The notes beneath the pieces are model-generated. The model did not search any database, was not told where the DNA came from, and saw only the letters and a list, made by a program, of their open reading frames with translations. Made by a program: the position numbers and the translations under genes. From assembly GCA_001661245.1 (NCBI GenBank), contig KV454013.1, forward strand, positions 1,224,841 to 1,282,322: a stretch of DNA of 57,482 nt, written 5' to 3'. Numbering within the stretch: position 1 is the stretch's first letter; each line of letters begins with the position of its first letter. Below, piece after piece: positions 47,845-57,345 of the stretch. Origin of the DNA: Pachysolen tannophilus NRRL Y-2460. Lineage: Eukaryota; Ascomycota; Pichiomycetes; Alaninales; Pachysolenaceae.

Positions 47845-50430
47845 ATGTCTAGATTGATTAGATCATGGTTGGTGATTAGTAGGAGATCATTTTCGGCTAC
47901 TTCATTTAAACTTAATGGTGAGAAATCGAGTATATTGTCTGCAACTCCAGATAAAATAAGAAATATCGGTATTATTGCCCATATAGATGCTGGGAAGACC
48001 ACAACGACTGAACGGATGTTATACTATAGTGGGATAACGCAGAGAATAGGGAATGTTGATGAAGGAGATACTGTCACTGATTATCTTACAGCAGAGCGAG
48101 AAAGAGGAATAACTATACAGTCAGCAGCAGTGACAATGCCATGGAATAGGCATAGAGTGAATTTAATTGATACACCAGGACATGCTGATTTTACGTTTGA
48201 AGTTATACGGTCATTAAGAGTGTTAGATGGTGCAGTGACGATATTGGATGGAGTTGCAGGTGTGGAGGCTCAGACGGAAAAAGTTTGGAAGCAAGCAAAG
48301 GAATTACATATTCCTAGAATAGTTTTCGTTAATAAGATGGATAGAGAAGGTGCTGGTTTTAGTAGAACAGTAAAAGAAGTTGTATCGAGATTAGGTACAA
48401 AGATAGTTTTCGTAAATATTCCTTATTTTGTTAAAGATGTTAAAACTGGAGAAAGGGTTTTCCATGGTGTTTTAGATGTTTTAAATAAAAAATTATTGAA
48501 ATGGGATAAAGAAGGTGATGGTAAACTGGTACAAGTTATTGATATTAAGGAAAATGATGATGATACTGCTGAATTGTATGAACAATGCTTGAAATGTATT
48601 GAATCAGCAGTGGATACTCTTGGAGAATTTGACGAAAGTGTCATTGAATCATTTTTGGAAACTGAAGATTATATGAAAGTTCCAATACCAGTTATAAAAA
48701 AAGCTTTAAGAGATGCAACTATTAAGAATCTTGTAGTTCCAGTTTTATGTGGAGCAAGTTTTAAAAATATTGGTGTTCAACCTTTGTTAGATGCTGTTGT
48801 TGATTATTTACCTTCTCCAATCGATGCAAGGCCACCAGTTGTTATAACAGATGGTGGTGGTATGTTATCTAAAAGAAAGAAGACAAATAAAAATAAATCT
48901 AAAAAAATTACTTCATTGGAAATGAATGAAGTATTACCTGTTATAATTGATCAAAAATCCGGATGTATTATAAATAACAATAAAAATTTAACTATGGCTT
49001 TAGCTTTTAAAGTAATAACTGATCCAATTAGAGGCATAATGGTATTTGTGAGAATTTATAGTGGGAAACTTAATTCTGGTACTTCTATAATTGATACAAG
49101 AACTGGTAAAAAGATTAAAATTGGGAAATTATTATTAATGCATGCTGATATGCCTCATGAAGTACCTTCATTAAGTGCAGGAAACATTGGAGTTATAACT
49201 GGAACTGAAGGAGAAATTATTACTGGAGATACTTTGATTCTGAATTCTATTAAAAACAATTTAAGTTCATTTAATAAAAATGAACAATCTGCAACATTGA
49301 GTAATATAATTGTTCCACCACCTGTATTTTCTGTTAGTTTAGAACCTAGAACTTTAGGTGATAGGAGAAAATGTGAAGAAGCTTTAGAGATTTTACTTAG
49401 AGAAGATCCAAGTTTAAAATTAAGCATTGATGAAGAAAGTGGACAAACAATTTTAAGTGGTATGGGAGAATTACATTTAGAAATTGCAAAATATAGATTA
49501 TTAAATGATTTAAAGGCAAAAGTTGAAGTTGGTGAAGTTATGGTTACTTATAAGGAAACTTTATTAGCACCTTCTAAACGTATTATTAAATCTTCAAGTA
49601 ATGATAATTCTGGTGAATCCAGTAATGATTTTAAGATTCAATTGAAACTTGAGCCTTGTGATGGATTAGTAGAAGAATCTTTATATGCAGAACAAGAAGG
49701 TGCTATTCTTTTAGATATGGATAACAATATTATAATTTTTGAAGATAGCTCTCAACCAGAATTTATAACAAAACTGTTAAAAGAAGTTCTGCTGAAAAAA
49801 ATCATATGGCCTTATAAAGTTAGTTATGATTCTATTATAAATTCCATGGTAGCTGGAATTAGTGCCTCATTACAAGTTGGTGGACCAATTGCAAAATTAC
49901 CTTTACATTCAACTATTGTCAAGATTGAAAAATGGTCAATTCCACAAGATATTGAAAATGTTAGTGAATTACTTACTTTATCTAGAAGAGCAGTCTTAGA
50001 AGCCATTACATCTATTGATTTGAAAAATATCACTTTTTTAGAACCAATCATGAATGTTAGCGTTTATGTAACTGATGAAGATTTAGGAAATGTTACTCAA
50101 GATTTAATGAGTGCTAGAAAAGCTTCAATAACAAGTATCGATGAAGAAGAAATACAAAACAATGGTATAAATTCTGGAGAAGATATGTATGCTGCAAAAG
50201 AATTATCTGAAAAGATGTATGTTCCAGAAGATCCAACTCTTGAATATTTGAAAAAATCCACAACTATAAGAGGTAACAAAGTAGTTAAAGCAACTTCTCC
50301 TTTAAAAGAAATGATTGGATATTTACCAAGATTGAGAAGCTTAACCCAAGGCCGTGGTAACTACGATATGGAGTATCATGGAATGCAAAGAGTCTCTCCA
50401 GATAGGTTACGAACCATTTTGGATCACTAA
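47845..50430 (+). CDS. MEF2: Mitochondrial ribosome-recycling GTPase Mef2 (EF-G2mt)
   Basis: 861 residues from the ATG at 47845 (the frame extends upstream only to a TTG). A mitochondrial presequence (MSRLIRSWLVISRRSFSATS) precedes the G domain: AHIDAGKTTTTERM (G1), DTVTDYLTAERERGITIQS (G2), DTPGHADF (G3), NKMDREGAG (G4) and CGASFKN (G5). Domains II-V of EF-G follow, with GMGELHLEI and the C-terminal YDMEYHGMQRVSPD. The GDTVTDYL wording fits the GFM2/Mef2 group, not translocase Mef1. Mef2 with Rrf1 splits ribosomes after termination. It carries some extra Asn/Ser-rich inserts (for example KRKKTNKNKSKK near 355). Confidence 0.9.
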   Translation: MSRLIRSWLVISRRSFSATSFKLNGEKSSILSATPDKIRNIGIIAHIDAGKTTTTERMLYYSGITQRIGNVDEGDTVTDYLTAERERGITIQSAAVTMPWNRHRVNLIDTPGHADFTFEVIRSLRVLDGAVTILDGVAGVEAQTEKVWKQAKELHIPRIVFVNKMDREGAGFSRTVKEVVSRLGTKIVFVNIPYFVKDVKTGERVFHGVLDVLNKKLLKWDKEGDGKLVQVIDIKENDDDTAELYEQCLKCIESAVDTLGEFDESVIESFLETEDYMKVPIPVIKKALRDATIKNLVVPVLCGASFKNIGVQPLLDAVVDYLPSPIDARPPVVITDGGGMLSKRKKTNKNKSKKITSLEMNEVLPVIIDQKSGCIINNNKNLTMALAFKVITDPIRGIMVFVRIYSGKLNSGTSIIDTRTGKKIKIGKLLLMHADMPHEVPSLSAGNIGVITGTEGEIITGDTLILNSIKNNLSSFNKNEQSATLSNIIVPPPVFSVSLEPRTLGDRRKCEEALEILLREDPSLKLSIDEESGQTILSGMGELHLEIAKYRLLNDLKAKVEVGEVMVTYKETLLAPSKRIIKSSSNDNSGESSNDFKIQLKLEPCDGLVEESLYAEQEGAILLDMDNNIIIFEDSSQPEFITKLLKEVLLKKIIWPYKVSYDSIINSMVAGISASLQVGGPIAKLPLHSTIVKIEKWSIPQDIENVSELLTLSRRAVLEAITSIDLKNITFLEPIMNVSVYVTDEDLGNVTQDLMSARKASITSIDEEEIQNNGINSGEDMYAAKELSEKMYVPEDPTLEYLKKSTTIRGNKVVKATSPLKEMIGYLPRLRSLTQGRGNYDMEYHGMQRVSPDRLRTILDH

Positions 50431-50543
50431 ATGATCCAATCCATCTTTGATCAAAAGTTGTTTGTTGGTAATGACAATGACCCAATTAAGCCATTAACTG
50501 ACCCTATTTTATTCATTTATCACATTTATCTTGTATATAGTTG

Positions 50544-50825
50544 CGCATTATCATTTTGCGTGTGCGTGTGCGTGTGCTTTTTGCGTGTGCTCTTGTGTAT
50601 ATCTATTGCGTAAGTTCTTGCGTATGCATTTTTTATTACGCAAATGCGTTTTAGGTTGCTTTTATTATGCGCGCTTATGTTACCGCACAATTTTGTTAAT
50701 AAACGCGGTGCGCACTTTTAAATACGCACTTTTACTTATCTTGTGCACATGTAGATGCGCTTTCTGATGCGCTTTTATATTTTGTACAAAGATTAAAAAA
50801 AATAAGAACGAAAACACGCGTCGCA
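50544..50825. repeat. GCG/CGC-dense stretch with alternating purine-pyrimidine tract
   Basis: Roughly nineteen GCG or CGC trinucleotides in about 280 bp of otherwise AT-rich DNA, mostly as TGCGT, TGCGC or ACGCA. A (TGCGTG)n-type run at about 50557-50577 is alternating purine-pyrimidine and so a Z-DNA candidate. It sits directly upstream of RFA2 and ends with a true MCB box. It could be a cluster of degenerate MCB/SCB-like sites or a boundary element. Confidence 0.5.
50816..50821. promoter_or_regulatory. MCB box (ACGCGT) upstream of RFA2
   Basis: ACACGCGTCGC, 119 bp before the RFA2 ATG; a good distance for an MBF site. RPA genes are classical MBF targets in yeasts. Confidence 0.7.
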
Positions 50826-50939
50826 ATGATATAGATGTTGCTTTATTGTTTTAATTAATTGATATTCTTTTTGTATTTTACTAGTTCTTAAGTGAAGTAA
50901 TTGGATGAAATATTGATCAAGTGATAGTAGTTGTATATA

Positions 50940-51853
50940 ATGGCGAGTGAGTAGAAATTACAGTGATAATATCTTTATGAATGATTAAACAGTGGTTCTT
51001 TTTTTGTTTTTCTTTCTTTTGGCCTTTTTTAGTGATTAATTAAATACTAACAATTTTTTTTTTTTCCAAAATTTATGTTTAAGCTTATCTGACTAATGGA
51101 TATCAAGACTATAATGGTGGAGGTTTTACTCATACCAACAATTATAATGCAGGAAGTGCGGGTGATTTTCAAGATAGCTCTTCACAAAATAAAGCTCAAC
51201 AACGTAATACTTTAACTCCAGTTACTATTAAACAGATTAATGAAAGTACTCAATTGGTACCTGATGGTGAATTCATTATAAATAATGTGGAATTGGCTTT
51301 TGTTTCGTTTATTGGTGTTATTCGAAATGTAGTTGATAATACTTCCAGTTTAACGTTAACGGTTGAAGATGGAACTGGTTCCATCGATGTTAGAAAATGG
51401 TTGGATGATAGTGCTAATGAAAGCCCAGCTTCACAATTACCTGTTGGTATTTACGTTTATGTAACAGGTGCTTTGAAAGAATTTAATGGTAAGAAAAATT
51501 TACAACATGCTACTGTCAGACCAATAATAGACCATAATGAAGTATTATATCATCATTTATCTGCTATCGTAACACATCTTCATGCTCAAGGTTTAAGTAC
51601 AAATAATAATGGACAAAATTCAAATCCATTATTTGTACCAAATACAGATGGAAATGAATCAAAAAGTAACGTTGAAAGAATCTATGAATTTATACATGAT
51701 CAAACCCCAAGTATGCCTGAAGGTGTTCCAATACAGTTGATTGCGCAAACATTAAATTTGATGGTAGAAGATGTTCAATTACATTGTGCTAAGTTAACTG
51801 AAGATGGTAAAGTTTATCATGGTTATGACGATAATGGATTCCTTGCCGTCTGA
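50940..51853 (+). CDS. RFA2: Replication protein A 32-kDa subunit Rfa2, one intron
   Basis: Exon 1 50940..50946 (7 nt, ATGGCGA), intron 50947..51083 (137 nt, GTGAGT, TACTAAC at 51045, AAG acceptor), exon 2 51084..51853; 258 residues. Splicing gives MATYLTNGYQDYNGGGF, matching the MATY start and Gly-rich, phosphorylatable N terminus of yeast Rfa2. Then come TLTPVTIKQINEST, VSFIGVIRNV, LTVEDGTGSIDVRKW (OB fold), YVYVTGALKEFNGKKNLQH and a C-terminal winged helix (about 195-258). Rfa2 is the middle subunit of the single-strand DNA-binding RPA trimer in replication, repair and checkpoint signalling. It is the only intron here with GTGAGT instead of GTAAGT. An MCB box precedes the gene. Confidence 0.95.
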
Positions 51854-52096
51854 AAAAAATTTTTGTTTTTTTTTTTTTATATCACTTTTCTTTCTATGGT
51901 TAATACATCTGTATAGCGAGAGTATATTTACAATAGTATGCTTATCATTAGCTACATTTTATAAAACAAAAAAAAAAAAAAAAAAATGAAAAAATGAAAA
52001 AATGAAAAATATCCAAATAATGAATCTTAATTAATATAAAAACTCCTATTAAATATATGTTTATAAACTAAAAGCGATTTTCCTTTTTTTTTTTTT

Positions 52097-55000
52097 CTAG
52101 CTGAAAAAGCTAGCCCACAAATCTTCATTTACTACAACTTCTCCACCATAAATCTTCTTATCAACTAAACCATCGAGTGTTTTAGTTAATTCAACAGTAT
52201 TGAATGTTTCAATCTTTCCTTCATCTAAAACTTCATCTTCTCCTATGGTTTCAGAACTATTCTCGTTGGTATCTCCGTCGCTGCTGTTGTTCTCCTTCAA
52301 CAATTCCAATCTTCTCCTAGTAGATAGCTTCACTATTGACTCTTCAACTGTATTAGAAATAGCAAACATCCAAATAGTCGTTGGCTTCTTTTGTCCAATA
52401 CGATGTATACGACTTATAGCTTGTAACTCTAACGCAGTGTTCACTAATGGCTCACAAAGGAAAACATGAGAAGCATTAACTAAGGTTAAACCTGCCGCTT
52501 GGGCTTTGGCATTTAATAAAAAACATGTTATACTTTTATTTTTTTTAAATATATCAACGTCAGCAAATTTTCTTGATCTTCTCCCACTTCCCAATTCTGC
52601 TGATAAAGTTTCATTAGAACCTAAAAATTTGATATCATTGAATTTTAGTGCAGCGCCAATAATATGTAATAATTCAGCCCATTGAGAAAACACAACGATT
52701 TGAACACCTGGCTCTTTACTCTTCAACCATTTCACCTGTTTGATGATAATATCAATTTTTGAACCATATGATCTATACAAATGAATATCCTCAATTTCTT
52801 TTAAAACCTCTTCGTCCATTGGTTTATAAATACTGTGCATGATTTTTTTAGAATCACTGTTTAATTCTTCGCCAGTAATTAAGTTTCCTTTTAAACCAGC
52901 CCGTGTATATGTAAAATTATAAATTGAATCTTTACTCAATGGATTTTTACATAATGGACAATTTTTTTTATTTTGTAACCAAGTTTCCAAACATTCCTTA
53001 CAATATTGATGACCACATGAAGTTAATATTCCTGTCACAATTGGTCCCCTACAAATAATACAAAACCGTTCTTCTTCTGAAATGGCATCCTCTGTATTAG
53101 CGAAAGTGGTATTTTTTAAAGATTCCAAGTACCGAACTCTGTTTTTGGTTTGAGTCTTGAGTTTTTCAGCTATTGCGATTCTTTGATCAACTTGTTTCAA
53201 ACGGTATTCTTCTTCCGACAATCCTGGAAAATAGTCATAAATTGCCTTCCGCTCATACTCCTTGACACTATCTGAAAGTGACTGCAAGCTCCGGTAATAC
53301 TCAATTCTTGCATTGTATAGATCATTTAATTGATTGAAAAAATCTTTTCTTAATTTCGTTAAATTTTGCTTTTGAGCATCTAAATTCTTTTTCAAACTTG
53401 CTGATACTTTTTCAAATACCAGAATTTCCAATTTATACCTGTCTTCAGACTGAGAATAAGACGCATTATCCAATAAAGTTTCTGGAATTTCTTTTGCCTT
53501 GAGAACCATGGTCCTCAAAGATTTTTCGGGATTATTAGAAGCATCGGGTCTAATTTCCTTCCTTATTTTATCCAACTCTTTATGAAAATCTGACTTAGTT
53601 GCAGCAGATTTCGAAAGGACTATCTGACTTTCATCATCCTCGGATTTTTTTGTTATTAAACTTCCAATGGCAGACTGATCCTTCAAACTCATAACAGCTT
53701 CATATCTGTCATTCAATGCTTTTTGAATTACGTCTAAATAAGCGTAAGACTTTTCTTGATCGAGAATTGAGTCTTCATACTCATTGGCAATATTATTGTC
53801 ATCATCATCTGTACTACTTAAAGACTTGGTCAAAATTTCTTTCACCTCTTGAAACCAACCATTTAATTTTTCTGCTTGTTGATTTAATTCGTTGCATAGT
53901 GCTGAGTATTTGAAATAAAAAAATTGTGATTCTAACCCAAGAAATTCATTTTTACCCAAATCTATTTTCAAAACCTCCGAAGTTTTATCATTTTCAGATT
54001 TGTTTCTTAAAGCATTAACTAAATTTTCCACTTTTTTTATTGGTTCCACCAAAATCTGTCTACGTAACAATTCTGCCTTGTCATAATATTCTTTTTCCAG
54101 TAACCTATGGGCCAAATCTTCCGGGTTCAACTCTTCATCTGGTATATCGTTCCTGTCCTTAAATTGTTCTGTTTTTTCCGCCGAATCTTCATCCAGTAGT
54201 AGTTCTTCCGGCTGAGGATTATATGCTTGATAATGGCCAGATGCAATGAAAAAATATATACGATGTAAAAGCTCAGACCATGACCGTAACCTCGCTCTTA
54301 CTTTAGTAGATTCTTCTACTATTATTTGCTGTTCTTTGCCCATTTTTTTATCCAATAGTTCAACTTCTTGTCTTTCCAACCTTGCCAACTCTTCTCTCAA
54401 ATCTGTTACAGTTTTTAAAGTAAGTGGTAGGCAACTTTCCCAAACTTCTAACGATTTCAAAGGTTTTTTATAGGATTCATAAATTTGACCTTTTTCTAAT
54501 TTGAAACTTACAATTTTACGTTCATTATTAATAACTGCAGTCAGGGAATCCGCAATCATGTTATCAAGAACTTCATCAACTGTTCTCAAGTTTATGTCAT
54601 TATCCGAATTTCGAGATCTTTTGATAATAGTACCGGTACCAATTTGAGCATGACAACAAGCTAATCTTAATCTCACTAACCATTCTCGCATATACGCTAA
54701 GATGGTGGTGGTTGGTTCCCAGCCTTCTACAACGGGTTCACCTTTATCGTTAAGGCAAACTGTTGATAAAAATTCTTCAAATAAATGATCATAATTATTT
54801 TGCTCAACTGGCGTAAATGGTAATGTTAACAATATTCTTCTTTGTAAAGGCAATTTTATATCTTCACTAACCATCTTCTTTGTATGCTTCAATGTAATAT
54901 TTTTGAAAAGTCTGATAAAATGCAACGGCAAACTAGAATTATCATCAATTAATTTCATCCATGTAGCATTACTCGATTTCAATCTTGATCCCTGGTTATC

Positions 55001-56947
55001 AAATGGATATAAATGACTAAATGATAAAAATGATTGTAAATCATCCAAATTCTTCCTAATAGGAGTACCAGAAACACCCCATGAATGGAAACGTGGAATG
55101 ACTTTAGCAATTTTTGCAGCATTTGATATTTTATTAGAAACCATTTGAACTTCGTCCAATACAATTCTCCAAAATTGTAACAAGACTAATGGAGATGAAT
55201 AATCATACCTTTCTTCCTCATTTTCGAAATCTTCAGTATTTATGGAACTTGGATTCTCAGAATAATCTTCTAATTCTTGGTTGGCTAATTTCATCCGTGA
55301 TCTACTAGTTTTAGCACAATGTCTCTTTGGTCTTATAGAAGGGTTATATAAAGCATGATGAACTTCACGAGCCACTGTCTGATAAGTAGCTAATACAACA
55401 TCGAATTTACTCAAATCTTTTGCAATTTGAGCTGGTGTCTTGTATGATTTAGAGTTGACATCATTATTATTTGCCTTATTATATGCATAAATACCTTTAT
55501 ATATTGTAATTTTCAAATTTGAAGTCAAATTATTGATTTCTTGATACCATTGTTTCAAGATAGATTCTGGACAAATAATTAAGGTTGCCTTTGATGCTAA
55601 TATAGATCTTTCTGAAAAATGATCTCTAATAATTGTTCCTTCATCTTTTTGCAGTCTTTTATTTAATAATATAAGAGATAAAATCTCTACTGTTTTACCT
55701 AATCCCATCTCTTCTGCTAAAAGTCCTTGAGCTGGTTGATTAGGTAATTTTTCAAGAAAATTTTGAGCAAAAATTGTTGAACAAATATTTCCTGTATATC
55801 TATTATACCATAATATATCATTTTCATTATTTTTCATTTTTATTCTTGACCAACCAAATGCAACTCTATCTAAACATTCACAAACTTTAGAATCATCATT
55901 TTGATTTTTTTCATAAAATTTTTGCTCTGATGTAGAATTTGTTTTTGAATCATATTTTACACCTTCTAAACTTAATAACCAATTGACAGTAGTATTTTGG
56001 AAATTAAATAATTCAGTATCTAATTCAGGTATAATTAATCTTTGTTTAAAATTTAAAATTCTATCAGTAATTAAATTATAAAACATATTAGGTGTAACTT
56101 TATCAAATTTTTTTTTCAAAATTGTTTCTGTTGAATATACTTGCTCATAATTTGTAGGTATATCTTTTTTTGTTAATAAAAGTAAATTATCAATATTTAT
56201 AATAATATCATATGGATGTTTTAATAAAATTCCTTCTTGTAATTCAATTTTATAATTTATTTTCAATTTCAGATTAAATTTCAAATTTTTTCCAATTGTT
56301 TTCAATTCTTTTAATTCCAAAACCATTGATGGAAATGTTAATTTTACATAATCTGATCTTTGATATATTCTAACAGGTTTGAAAAAAATTATTTCTGTTT
56401 TTAGTTTCAGTATATCTTCTTCATTAGTAATGATAGTCAACAATTTTGCCTTTTTCAATCGTGTCTTTGTGATATTGGAAACAATTAAAGTATTATTATT
56501 ATCCTGATCAAATTCTAAAGAAATATCTTTAACAGGTAAAGAATAAAAAATTTCATTATTATTTTTATTTTCAAATTTATTAATTTCGTTATTATTTAAA
56601 AAATTCAAATCTTTCTCTTCTAATGATAACTCCTTTTCACAAGTAAATGTTCTATCCGATATGGTTATGAAATTGTTACTAAAACTTTCTAAAATTTGTA
56701 AATCATTGGATACTTCCCCTACTGTTTCTGTTTGTGTTTCTATTTCTGGTTCTCTTTCTCTTCCTCTTCCTTTTTCCAGTTTTAAAGCATCATCTTCAAT
56801 TTCTAATGAATTATAAGTTCTCTTTCTAGATACCGGTTCTCTATTTTTAGGAAGTTTCCTAAAAGACTTATAAACTGAAGCCTTGACTATATTTTCAAGA
56901 TAAAAATCCTTAACATCCATATGATCGCCTATAGTCATTATTTCCAT
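52097..56947 (-). CDS. IRC20: SNF2-family helicase with RING finger (Irc20, SHPRH-like E3)
   Basis: 1616 residues (S. cerevisiae Irc20 about 1556). The SNF2 ATPase is split by a very long insert: motif I LLAEEMGLGKTVEILS (GKT near 416), DEVQ Walker B near 599 (VLDEVQMVSNK), GVSGTPIRKNLDDL; then charged coiled coil; then a C3HC4 RING near 1297-1340 (FCIICRGPIVTGI, TSCGHQYCKECL, CPLCKNPL). The C-terminal helicase lobe follows (VVFSQWAELL, FLLNAKAQAAGLTLV, SRIHRIGQKKPTTIW). This order is that of Irc20/SHPRH, not Rad5. Irc20 acts as a ubiquitin/SUMO-targeted ligase affecting recombination and the 2-micron plasmid in budding yeast. Start at M1; M4 is possible. Convergent with RFA2. Confidence 0.92.
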   Translation of the reverse strand: MEIMTIGDHMDVKDFYLENIVKASVYKSFRKLPKNREPVSRKRTYNSLEIEDDALKLEKGRGREREPEIETQTETVGEVSNDLQILESFSNNFITISDRTFTCEKELSLEEKDLNFLNNNEINKFENKNNNEIFYSLPVKDISLEFDQDNNNTLIVSNITKTRLKKAKLLTIITNEEDILKLKTEIIFFKPVRIYQRSDYVKLTFPSMVLELKELKTIGKNLKFNLKLKINYKIELQEGILLKHPYDIIINIDNLLLLTKKDIPTNYEQVYSTETILKKKFDKVTPNMFYNLITDRILNFKQRLIIPELDTELFNFQNTTVNWLLSLEGVKYDSKTNSTSEQKFYEKNQNDDSKVCECLDRVAFGWSRIKMKNNENDILWYNRYTGNICSTIFAQNFLEKLPNQPAQGLLAEEMGLGKTVEILSLILLNKRLQKDEGTIIRDHFSERSILASKATLIICPESILKQWYQEINNLTSNLKITIYKGIYAYNKANNNDVNSKSYKTPAQIAKDLSKFDVVLATYQTVAREVHHALYNPSIRPKRHCAKTSRSRMKLANQELEDYSENPSSINTEDFENEEERYDYSSPLVLLQFWRIVLDEVQMVSNKISNAAKIAKVIPRFHSWGVSGTPIRKNLDDLQSFLSFSHLYPFDNQGSRLKSSNATWMKLIDDNSSLPLHFIRLFKNITLKHTKKMVSEDIKLPLQRRILLTLPFTPVEQNNYDHLFEEFLSTVCLNDKGEPVVEGWEPTTTILAYMREWLVRLRLACCHAQIGTGTIIKRSRNSDNDINLRTVDEVLDNMIADSLTAVINNERKIVSFKLEKGQIYESYKKPLKSLEVWESCLPLTLKTVTDLREELARLERQEVELLDKKMGKEQQIIVEESTKVRARLRSWSELLHRIYFFIASGHYQAYNPQPEELLLDEDSAEKTEQFKDRNDIPDEELNPEDLAHRLLEKEYYDKAELLRRQILVEPIKKVENLVNALRNKSENDKTSEVLKIDLGKNEFLGLESQFFYFKYSALCNELNQQAEKLNGWFQEVKEILTKSLSSTDDDDNNIANEYEDSILDQEKSYAYLDVIQKALNDRYEAVMSLKDQSAIGSLITKKSEDDESQIVLSKSAATKSDFHKELDKIRKEIRPDASNNPEKSLRTMVLKAKEIPETLLDNASYSQSEDRYKLEILVFEKVSASLKKNLDAQKQNLTKLRKDFFNQLNDLYNARIEYYRSLQSLSDSVKEYERKAIYDYFPGLSEEEYRLKQVDQRIAIAEKLKTQTKNRVRYLESLKNTTFANTEDAISEEERFCIICRGPIVTGILTSCGHQYCKECLETWLQNKKNCPLCKNPLSKDSIYNFTYTRAGLKGNLITGEELNSDSKKIMHSIYKPMDEEVLKEIEDIHLYRSYGSKIDIIIKQVKWLKSKEPGVQIVVFSQWAELLHIIGAALKFNDIKFLGSNETLSAELGSGRRSRKFADVDIFKKNKSITCFLLNAKAQAAGLTLVNASHVFLCEPLVNTALELQAISRIHRIGQKKPTTIWMFAISNTVEESIVKLSTRRRLELLKENNSSDGDTNENSSETIGEDEVLDEGKIETFNTVELTKTLDGLVDKKIYGGEVVVNEDLWASFFS

Positions 56948-57190
56948 ATAAAATCGTATTGATTATAATTAATAAATTTCTTTTAAAACCATGAAAATTC
57001 AAACAAACTCAAACATGAAATAAATCAATTTTTTTTTTTTATTTTAAGAAAAAAAAAGAAAAAAAAGAAGAAAAAAATAATAATGATCTACATATACAAA
57101 CATAAACTGTGTCACCACAAATGAAAAAAATAAAATAATGAATTATATTAAAACAATTTTGAAACTATAAAGATGTTCTCTTTCTCTTAT

Positions 57191-57310
57191 TTATTTATCT
57201 ACTATAGATCCAATAAGTGGTGCATCATCTCTTCCTTTATCAGTTCCATATATTGATTTTGCAGACACGACTTTTTTCCTTTTTCTCCATTTTCTCCATT
57301 TTTCATCCAT
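57191..57310 (-). CDS. Possible small protein or terminal exon (39 codons)
   Basis: An open frame from the ATG at 57310 to TAA at 57191: basic start MDEKWRKWRKRKK, then VVSAKSIYGTDKGRDDAPLIG. The second half has codon choice like the real genes around it and is not simple sequence, which suggests genuine coding. The first half is encoded by a tandem TGGATGAAAAA/TGGAGAAAA repeat and is less convincing. It may be a small protein, or the last exon of a gene cut off by the window end. I do not recognise it. Confidence 0.3.
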   Translation of the reverse strand: MDEKWRKWRKRKKVVSAKSIYGTDKGRDDAPLIGSIVDK

Positions 57311-57345
57311 TTTTCATCCATTTTCTCTCCATTTTTAGTGTTAAT
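57260..57345. repeat. Short tandem repeat near window end
   Basis: About six TTTTCTCCA/TTTTTCATCCA units in a row (57282-57338). The window ends in an A run with one ambiguous base (57474), as at a contig end. The rest of 57311-57482 is AT-rich with no further feature. Confidence 0.6.

Larger units (their letters stand above)
50431..50939. other. Intergenic region, GCG-rich, upstream of RFA2
   Basis: 509 bp between MEF2 and RFA2, both rightward. About 280 bp (50544-50825) is crowded with GCG/CGC trinucleotides, including a TGCGTG tandem, ending in an ACGCGT. The frames there are repeat artefacts. Confidence 0.6.

Noticed and set aside
52097-56947. Assignment as Rad5
   Set aside because: No HIRAN domain and the RING lies after a very long helicase insert; order and length fit Irc20/SHPRH.
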